From: Phycisphaerales bacterium
GTDB taxonomy: Bacteria; Planctomycetota; Phycisphaerae; Phycisphaerales; SM1A02
Direction of reading: 5' to 3'
Length of the DNA stretch: 64,000 nucleotides
NCBI GenBank assembly: GCA_030749435.1
Contig: JASMKH010000001.1
Coordinates: 1-64,000 of the forward strand
The stretch's first letter is position 1, and every line of letters starts with the position of its first letter. Below are positions 48,716-55,900 of the stretch, piece by piece. The position numbers and the translations under genes are program-made. The notes under the pieces are model-generated. The model had not been told where the DNA came from. It did not search any database and was given only the letters and a program-made list of their open reading frames with translations.

Positions 48716-51628
48716 ATGAAGTGCCGCCTGATGGGGCGTATCCGGATCTGGACTTTGGCCACAGCAGCGACCGCGGTGTCCGCGACTGGCCTGCTCGCAG
48801 CCGACGGCGATGCGCCCGGTGAAGACAACACGGAGCACGTTGACCTTGCCACGCAGCACGCTGCGAAAGTGAACGCTGCGTTGCTCGCCGCCCGCCGATT
48901 GGAGCGGGAGGGGTTGTGGCGGCAATCGGCGGCCAAGTACTCCGAAGTGCTGCAACTCATGCCCGGGAATGAGCAGGCCAGCCGCGGCTATCAGCAGGCC
49001 ATGGCAATGCTCGACAGCGGCAGCATGCTGACCGGCTCCGAGCACGGCGGTGCAGCTTCGGTTGAACAGCAGTATCAGGAGCAACGATCCCGCGCCACCG
49101 TGGAGTTCGAGGAGGGCTATGCTCGAGCGAACCAGCTGATGGCACAGGAGGACTTCGCTGGTGCCGACCGCGCCATCCTGACGGCGCAGATCAAGTTGCG
49201 TCAACGCAAACAGTACCTCTCGCAAGGCGAACTTGAGCAGATGAACAAGCGAGCCGAAGACCTGATTTCGGTCATCGGCGAGGCTCGGGTCAACGCGCGG
49301 CTACTCGCCCAGCAGGCTGCGACGCAGGAAGCGGAGCAGTCGCGAACCGCTGAGATCCACAAGGCGGAGACCGAGAAGGCGAAGATCATCACCGAGAACC
49401 TCATTCGGGTCCGTCATCTTCAGGCCGAGTTGAAGTACCGGGAAGCCCTGCAGGTGCTCGATGAGATTCTGTTCATCGACCCCCAGAATCCAGCTGCCCT
49501 GGCCCTGCGTGACGTGATTCGAACCACCGATATGTATCGCCGGTTCAGTGACTATCAGCAGCAGCGGGCGTTTGGCGAAGCCGAGCTTTCGCTCGACCAC
49601 CAGCGACTGCAGCAGATTCCGGCTCGCAACCTCACCGGCCCCGGCGACCGATCCATCAGCGGGCTGATGACCTACCCGGAGGACTGGCCACAGATCAGCC
49701 ATCGACGCGGAACGGACGGCGGCTACATGATGCCCCCCGCGGACCGGGCGGTGTTTCGGAAGTTGCAGGAGATCAAGCTTCCCTTCACGTTCCCCCCGAC
49801 GACCACGTTCGAGTCTGCGCTGAACATTCTGTCCGAAGCGCTCGGTGGTATGCGGATCTACACCGACTGGAAGGCCCTCGAGGAAGAGGGAATCTCCACG
49901 GATACCGAACTGGAACTGGACCTCAACGAGCAGCCGATGGACATCGTGCTCAGCCGCCTGCTTCAGCAGGTCGGCGATGAGAATACGCACCCCGAATGGG
50001 ACGTGCAGGACGGCATGCTGGTCGTATCGACCAAGGCTGCGCTGCAGCGACGGGTCATTCCAATTGTCTACGACATTCGTGACCTCGTCATGCCCATCCC
50101 GAACTTCAACAACCCGCCCAACCTGAATCTGGGTGGCGGCGGCGGTGGCGGCGGTGGCGGCGGCGGTGGCGGCGGTGGCGGCGGCTTCGGCGGCGGCGGT
50201 GGCGGCGGCGGCGGCGGTGGCGGCGGCGGTGGTGGCGGCGCTGGCGGCGGTGTCTACGGCGACTACGACGCCGACGAAGAAGAACTGCTGAACAACCTCA
50301 TCGAGATCATCAAGAAAAACGTTGATCCGCCAAGTTGGTTCGAGGAGACCATCGGCGATCCGATGCTCTTCAACCGCAACCTGGTCGTGCGGCAGACCCC
50401 CGCGAACCACATCAAGATCGGGAAGTTGCTCAGGCAGCTTCGTGAGGCCAGATCCGTGTTGATCAGTGTGGAGGCGAGATTCCTCCGGATTCAGACCGAC
50501 TGGTTTGAGGAGATCGGGGTTGATCTTGATCTGTACTTCAATACCAACAATGGTCTGTGGAACAGCCTCAGAGATCAGAACTCATCGGCCAACCTGAGCG
50601 ACTTCTTCTTCACCGACGGCGCCAATGCCGGGCAATTGAAGCCCGCGGTGCTCTGGAGTTCGGTCAATCAACTCGACGACAACGGAAACCCGGTGGCGCC
50701 GCTCAATACCATCAACTACGGCGCCCAGGAGGCTGTGCCGACCGCCGATGGAGCGGGCGTGCAGTACATCTTTGGCGGCATTGGTGGCGACGGCCAGCCG
50801 GTGCGGCTTGGTGCCGACCAGACCGGCTGGAGCCCCATCGGTGTCGTCAACAACAGCCTGAGCATTGTCGAGTCGATTGCTTCCGGCTCGGCACCCATCT
50901 TTGGGCAGCAGCTTCTGGGCGACGCCCCCGCGCTGGGGTTCGGGATGAAGTATCTCGATGACATTCAGGTCGACCTTCTGGTGAAGGCCACGCAGGCCGA
51001 CGAGCGGTCTGTGCAGTTGTCCTCGCCGCGTCTGACCTTCTTCAACGGTCAGGGTGCCTGGATCTCGATCACCACCGAACAGGCCTATGTGCAGGGGCTG
51101 ACGGCGGCCTCCGGCAGCGGCTCCGGCGCGTTTGTTCCGCAGGTCGGGACAATCAACACCGGTGTCATGCTGCACATCAAGGGTGCTGCTTCGGCTGACC
51201 GTCGCTACGTCACAATGAACGTGAACTTCCAGAAGTCAGAACTCGACGGCATCGCGACCGCGGCCACGACCGGTGCGGCCGGAGGTGGCGGCATCGGTGG
51301 CGGCGGCGCGGCGAACTTTGCCGGACGGATTGAATTGCCGACGATCTCAGTCCAGCAACTTCGTGTCACGACCTCGGTCCCGGACAAGGGCACGGCCATG
51401 CTCGGTGGCTACCGAACCAGCGAGGAGTTTGAGACCGAGGCGGGCGTGCCGCTGCTCTCCAAGATTCCCTACATCAACCGGTTCTTCGCCAATCGAATCA
51501 CGGCGACCGAAGAGAACACCATGCTCATCCTGCTGCGTCCGGAGATTATTCTGCAGCACGAGAACGAGGATCAACTCTTCCCCGGTCTGAGCGAGTCGCT
51601 GCGTCTCGGGTCCGCCTATTCGCCGTGA
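48716..51628 (+). CDS. Secretin-family outer membrane protein with polyglycine insert
   Basis: A 970-residue exported protein (signal peptide IWTLATAATAVSATGLLAADG). The N-terminal third has TPR-like helical repeats (AARRLEREGLWRQSAAKYSEVLQLMPGNEQA, ELKYREALQVLDEILFIDPQNPAALAL). A secretin N-domain (LPFTFPPTTTFESALNILSEALGG) is next. A 40-residue tract (473-512; 38 Gly, one Phe, one Ala) leads to a second secretin-type N-domain (RQTPANHIKIGKLLRQLREARSVLISVEARFLRI). The C-terminal secretin core has QLSSPRLTFFNGQ and VPDKGTAMLGGYR...VPLLSKIPYINRFFANR...MLILLRPEII. Secretins form gated outer-membrane rings for type II secretion or type IV pili. The partner genes are not adjacent. ATG has GGAG upstream. 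Confidence 0.85.
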   Translation: MKCRLMGRIRIWTLATAATAVSATGLLAADGDAPGEDNTEHVDLATQHAAKVNAALLAARRLEREGLWRQSAAKYSEVLQLMPGNEQASRGYQQAMAMLDSGSMLTGSEHGGAASVEQQYQEQRSRATVEFEEGYARANQLMAQEDFAGADRAILTAQIKLRQRKQYLSQGELEQMNKRAEDLISVIGEARVNARLLAQQAATQEAEQSRTAEIHKAETEKAKIITENLIRVRHLQAELKYREALQVLDEILFIDPQNPAALALRDVIRTTDMYRRFSDYQQQRAFGEAELSLDHQRLQQIPARNLTGPGDRSISGLMTYPEDWPQISHRRGTDGGYMMPPADRAVFRKLQEIKLPFTFPPTTTFESALNILSEALGGMRIYTDWKALEEEGISTDTELELDLNEQPMDIVLSRLLQQVGDENTHPEWDVQDGMLVVSTKAALQRRVIPIVYDIRDLVMPIPNFNNPPNLNLGGGGGGGGGGGGGGGGGGFGGGGGGGGGGGGGGGGGAGGGVYGDYDADEEELLNNLIEIIKKNVDPPSWFEETIGDPMLFNRNLVVRQTPANHIKIGKLLRQLREARSVLISVEARFLRIQTDWFEEIGVDLDLYFNTNNGLWNSLRDQNSSANLSDFFFTDGANAGQLKPAVLWSSVNQLDDNGNPVAPLNTINYGAQEAVPTADGAGVQYIFGGIGGDGQPVRLGADQTGWSPIGVVNNSLSIVESIASGSAPIFGQQLLGDAPALGFGMKYLDDIQVDLLVKATQADERSVQLSSPRLTFFNGQGAWISITTEQAYVQGLTAASGSGSGAFVPQVGTINTGVMLHIKGAASADRRYVTMNVNFQKSELDGIATAATTGAAGGGGIGGGGAANFAGRIELPTISVQQLRVTTSVPDKGTAMLGGYRTSEEFETEAGVPLLSKIPYINRFFANRITATEENTMLILLRPEIILQHENEDQLFPGLSESLRLGSAYSP
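50132..50251 (+). repeat. GGC/GGT simple-sequence tract coding 38 glycines
   Basis: Forty consecutive codons code 18 Gly, Phe, 17 Gly, Ala, 3 Gly inside the secretin gene, all GGC or GGT at the Gly positions. The trinucleotide repeat can change length by slippage without breaking the frame. It lies between two folded segments of the protein and is probably a flexible linker. Confidence 0.95.
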
Positions 51629-51711
51629 CGCCATCGCGTACCCTCCGCGAGTGGCAGGTGACACTCCGCTCCGGACGCGTGGATCTGAGTCCTACCCCGA
51701 GGAGGCCCTTC

Positions 51712-52080
51712 GTGTCCGATACGTTTCGACATGTTCGAGTTCGGGATGAGGGCGGCGTCACCGAGATCACGATGCTGGATCAGCACATCCTCGATGAGTT
51801 GGTGATCCGGCAGATCGGTGAGGAGATCGATCAGGCCATGGTCGATGCTTCGTCTGCCAACATGGTGTTGAACTTCGAAAGGGTGGATCACCTTTCTTCC
51901 TCGGCGCTCGGACTCCTGATCACCCTGAACAGCCGGCTGCAGGATCGAGACGGTGGGCTCTGCCTGATACACATCGCCGCACCGATCGCCGAGGTGTTCC
52001 GGATCACCAGGCTTGATCAGGTCCTGCGCAGCGAGGCCGACTTCGCATCAGCGAGGTCCGCACTCCTCAGCGAGGGGTGA
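51712..52080 (+). CDS. STAS-domain anti-sigma factor antagonist (SpoIIAA/RsbV-like)
   Basis: A 122-residue STAS protein. MLDQHILDELVIRQIGEEIDQ and VLNFERVDHLSSSALGLLITLNSRLQ match the STAS fold; the LSSSALG loop corresponds to the DSSGLG phosphorylation loop, with a Ser at the conserved site. Such proteins in dephosphorylated form bind anti-sigma kinases and free sigma factors or other targets. GTG at 51712 was chosen because GAGGAGG lies six bases upstream; the frame extends upstream but without homology. It starts 83 bases after the secretin and is followed after ~200 bases by an RsbW-like kinase, a natural partner. Confidence 0.85.
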   Translation: MSDTFRHVRVRDEGGVTEITMLDQHILDELVIRQIGEEIDQAMVDASSANMVLNFERVDHLSSSALGLLITLNSRLQDRDGGLCLIHIAAPIAEVFRITRLDQVLRSEADFASARSALLSEG

Positions 52081-52282
52081 GGGCCTTCGTGGAAGCCCAG
52101 AGAGACACCTCGCCTGCGCACGCTGCTTCCCCAAGCGTGCTGGGGCATCATGCCGCGGTGCTGAGTGCCCAGCAGCCAGCCTGGTGCTGCACCGCGGCGG
52201 CACCGCGTTTCGGCGGTCCTCCCCCCAGGTGCGGTGGCTCGGGTGCTCCCTGGGTGACGAACGTCGAAGGTGGCCGTTGGGC

Positions 52283-52699
52283 ATGACTGCCTCGTCGCCA
52301 TGGCGCGGTGTGTGGGCGGTGTCTGGCGAGCGAGAGGCATGCCAGCGGGTGCTGGATGAGATTCTGGGCGCCATGAACGATGCGCGGATGGATGATGCGG
52401 TGGTCTTCGCGGTGCGGCTTGCGACCGAAGAGGCGCTTGCCAATGCCGTGCGGCACGGCCACGGTGGCGATCCCTCCTTGTCGCTGCGGGTCGAGGCCGA
52501 GGTCTCGCCCCAATCGGTCATGGTCTCGGTGCAGGACGCGGGACCAGGTTTCGACCCTGCCTCGGTGCCCGACCCGACCGCCGACGAGAATCTGACGATT
52601 GCATCGGGCCGTGGACTGGCCTTGATCCGGGCATTCATGACGGAGGTGGAGGTGCCCCCTCCGGGCAACCGCATCGTCATGCGGTGGCGCGGGTCCTGA
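52283..52699 (+). CDS. RsbW-like anti-sigma factor / serine kinase (HATPase_c_2)
   Basis: A 138-residue GHKL ATPase fold of the RsbW/SpoIIAB class. FAVRLATEEALANAVRHGHG is the N-box, VQDAGPGFDP the G1 box, and GRGLALIRAFMTEVEV the G2 box. In partner-switching systems such proteins phosphorylate a STAS antagonist and bind a sigma factor or a response-regulator phosphatase. The STAS gene just upstream is the likely partner; no sigma factor or PP2C phosphatase is adjacent. ATG at 52283 is used because the fold begins soon after; the open frame extends ~90 codons further without homology. Confidence 0.85.
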   Translation: MTASSPWRGVWAVSGEREACQRVLDEILGAMNDARMDDAVVFAVRLATEEALANAVRHGHGGDPSLSLRVEAEVSPQSVMVSVQDAGPGFDPASVPDPTADENLTIASGRGLALIRAFMTEVEVPPPGNRIVMRWRGS

Positions 52700-52888
52700 G
52701 CGTCCGGTCAGGCAAGGCCTCGAATCCGGCGTTGGTGCAAGGTCGATCGCGGCGCGATGACCAGATCCGCTGGTGGCCGATCGCTTTGAACTTTCCACCC
52801 TTCCGAGAAGGCCGCCGCCGGACATGGCCCCGGGATGCGAGCAGCCGGAGGTGGGTGCTGCGGGAGGCGGGCATGTCCGCAAAATGCA

Positions 52889-52912
52889 CAAGGCCCGCAG
52901 ACGCGGGCCTTG
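52889..52912 (-). terminator. Terminator for the 1953-residue protein gene
   Basis: CAAGGCCCGC and GCGGGCCTTG form a perfect 10-bp stem with a 4-base loop 33 bases beyond the minus-strand stop at 52945. On the minus strand it is followed by TGCATTTTGC, so a short T-run supports termination of that gene. It may also serve the convergent RsbW-like gene. Confidence 0.75.
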
Positions 52913-52944
52913 TGGAAGGCATCGATGGCTGAAGTTGTGTGGAA

Positions 52945-55900
52945 TCAGTTCGGTCGATCAGATCCGGTCAGGCCCTGGACTTCGACGAAGTCGAGGTAGT
53001 AGTGGTAGTCCTCATCAGTGATTGCACTGGTCATGACTCGGATGTACATCCGATTGGTGCCCGGTTCCAGATACCGGCTGAGTCCTGCCGGAGCGCCCGG
53101 CCACGGCTCGGCGAGCCACGGCTGCGGATCATTGTCTGCCGGGGTCTGGTCTGGTGTGAATTGTCTCCACGCCTTGCGGGAGAAGTCGTACACATAGACC
53201 TTGAATCGTCCCGCCTCATCCGGGCCAATCCGGTTCGTATACACGCCGAAGCCGTCCGTGGCGATCATCTCTTCGCCGATTGCGCACGTGAGCAGAATGT
53301 CCGTGAAGTCGCGGTGCGAACTGTAGTAGATCGCTCCAGGCGAGTAGAAGTCGATCGCGGGGTAGCCCGGTCCCGTCTGCTCGCTGCTCATCCTGACCCA
53401 CTCGTCGTCTCCCTCAAGCGCCAGACTGAATCGCGAGCCATCCTCGAGCACGCCGGAGACGATGTCCATCCGAACGATCCGGAATGGAATGTCCTCGGAG
53501 AAGTCGGCGTCCTCCGGAGTGACGAAGGCCAGGTTCTCAAGGAATCTGCCAAGTCTTGGAATACGACCCACCGACCGTGTCTCGGGATTGGCTTCGTCCA
53601 GATCCCAGGTAAACGTGCCGCCGACATTCCCGGGCGTGTTCAGCAGTCCAGCGGGCTGTCCGCCGGCATTGCCATACACGGCCGTGTCGAAGAGGCGGCC
53701 CTGCAGCACGCTCGGAATCAGTGGATCGTCGTACCACGTCTTGCAGAAACTCTGGGCACACGCGACGCTCGCAGCAACTTGTGAGGCCGCGGCGACTGAC
53801 CCGTCCAACTGGGCTCCGAAGTCATTGGTGTAGGACCGCGCGCGGCCGGTTTCCGTGAGCTGGTAGACGCCGCTGTCCGGATCGGCCGGGTCGACTTCGG
53901 CCGCTCCGTCGATGGTCAGCAGTGTCAGGTTGGCATTGCCGCCGGTTGTCGTGACGGCACCGCCCCAGGCGCACACATTGGGAAGGCCATTGAATTGCCC
54001 GGAGACGGTGTCCCGCGTGCTGTAGTTCGAACTCCACCATCGCAGGTACTGGTCGTCGCTTCCCGGTGCCGCACCGCCGACGACGGTCACATTCGCGATT
54101 CCCGGGAAGTCGGTGTCCTCTGGCAGCGCCACGGCACGGTCTCCCGCGGGCACGATCACGCTGATGTCGGAGGAGGCTGCCAGGGACACGAGGTCAGCCA
54201 CTTCGGGGTCGTCCAGAAGGAAGCCGGTTCCGGCGGTCGACTCGAAGGCGAGCAGGAGGACGTCACCGGAATCGAGCACCGAGAGCGCATGGAGGAATGC
54301 ATCCTCCAACCGCTCCTGCGGACCGAGCCCGGGTGCGGGGACCGCGCGGGTCGGGAAGAAGTAGGTGGTCGCGTGGTGGGCCATGCCGGTGACGCCGAGC
54401 CCATTGTCGGTCGCTGCCAGCACACCAAGTACGGCGGTGCCCCGCGCGGCGAGCGTCGGGTCGCTGAAGTCGAGCGTCACCGCGGGAAGGCCCATCTCGG
54501 GGTCGGACCCCTCAAGGATCACATTCCCGAGATCCTCGTGGACGGCGCCCTGAACCGGCCCGCCCAGCGGTGGCGCCCACGTCTGCAGCCATGCAGACTC
54601 GGCAAGCACCGCGATGTTGACGCCCTCGCCGTAGGCATCGATCTCCTGTCCCGTGGACTGGGAGAGATAGGACATGCCGGAGGCCCAGGTCTCGAAGAAG
54701 TCGGTGTTGCCGAACTCAAAGGGGTCGCCTGCGGGCCACATGCCCATGCCCTCAGCCCTGTAGAAGGGGGCGGGGCACATCTCGTAGATGTTCTGGTGGG
54801 GGGGGACGCACTCACCGACGGGCGTCGTCGCCTGCGGGTCTGACCATGAGAATGGTGCATAGATCAACTGGCGGAGCGCGTCGTTGCCGCTCACATCGCT
54901 GCCGTCGGGGCCCTCGATGTACTCGGTCGATGCGGTACTCGGCGAGCCAGCCCGCTGCTGGTACGCATCCGCTCCGGCGTGAAGTTGAAGCGGGAAGAAA
55001 TCGGGGGTCGTGTCCGAGGATTCGACGGACGGATAGCACAGTTCCCGCGCCTTCATGGCCATGTACGGCGTCCACTGACCGGCAAGGGGTGGCAGCGGAT
55101 CATCTTCATCGAAGTACATGTGCGCGAAGTTGATCCACTCAAGATCGCTGTACTCGTTCGCCGTATCGATGGCGTCCTTCTCCTGCAGCATGGTGGCGAT
55201 TACCCGCATGCAGCAGTCGTAGTCCTGGCACCCGATGAGGACATTCTCGTCGTCTGCAATGGCATCCCAGGCGCTCCGTCCGCTCAAGGAGCCCGGAACA
55301 TTGCACTGGCCCGCCGACGAGAAGATTCCCTGGCAGCGCGGCATGAACTGGTAGAGTCGCCCTGCCTGATCGCGAACCTGCGCGTAGTCGCTGTACGCGG
55401 CATTGTCTGGTGGCACCGGAAGCGGGGGCGCGAGCGAATTGAGCAGCGAGGTGTCAGCCACCTCACAGGTGCCCTCCACGTAGGAGGGATCGATGTACGT
55501 CGGAAGGACGGCGTCGAGGTACGGGTTGATGGTGACGTTGCGGGGGTCAGGGTTGTACTGCCCGGGCGTATAGAGGATGGAGGCGGCCGGGGCTCCCGCA
55601 GGCCAGACGTAGGTCGGGTCATAGGGGCCGTCCTCGGAGACCGGCCAACTTGGCGCCAGGAATGGCGTGATGCCACGGCACGTGTACGCGTCGTACTCGG
55701 TTTGTGGCGTGCCCTGATCTAGCAGGTACCGATCCACGGCGACCTGAACGCACTCAGAGTCCCATGTCGTGTGCTGGCCGGCTTCGCCGCAGCAACCCGG
55801 GAGCACGGTCTCGACGTAGTCGCAGCACGTGTCGTCATTGCAGTAATTGCCGATATAGCACTCCTGCTCGCCCTCCAGTTCGGGCGTCTCGAGCAGGGTC

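Noticed and set aside
49301-50410. 369-codon minus-strand frame containing Ala/Thr runs
   Set aside because: It is the complement of the secretin gene; the Ala/Thr runs are the antisense of the glycine codons.
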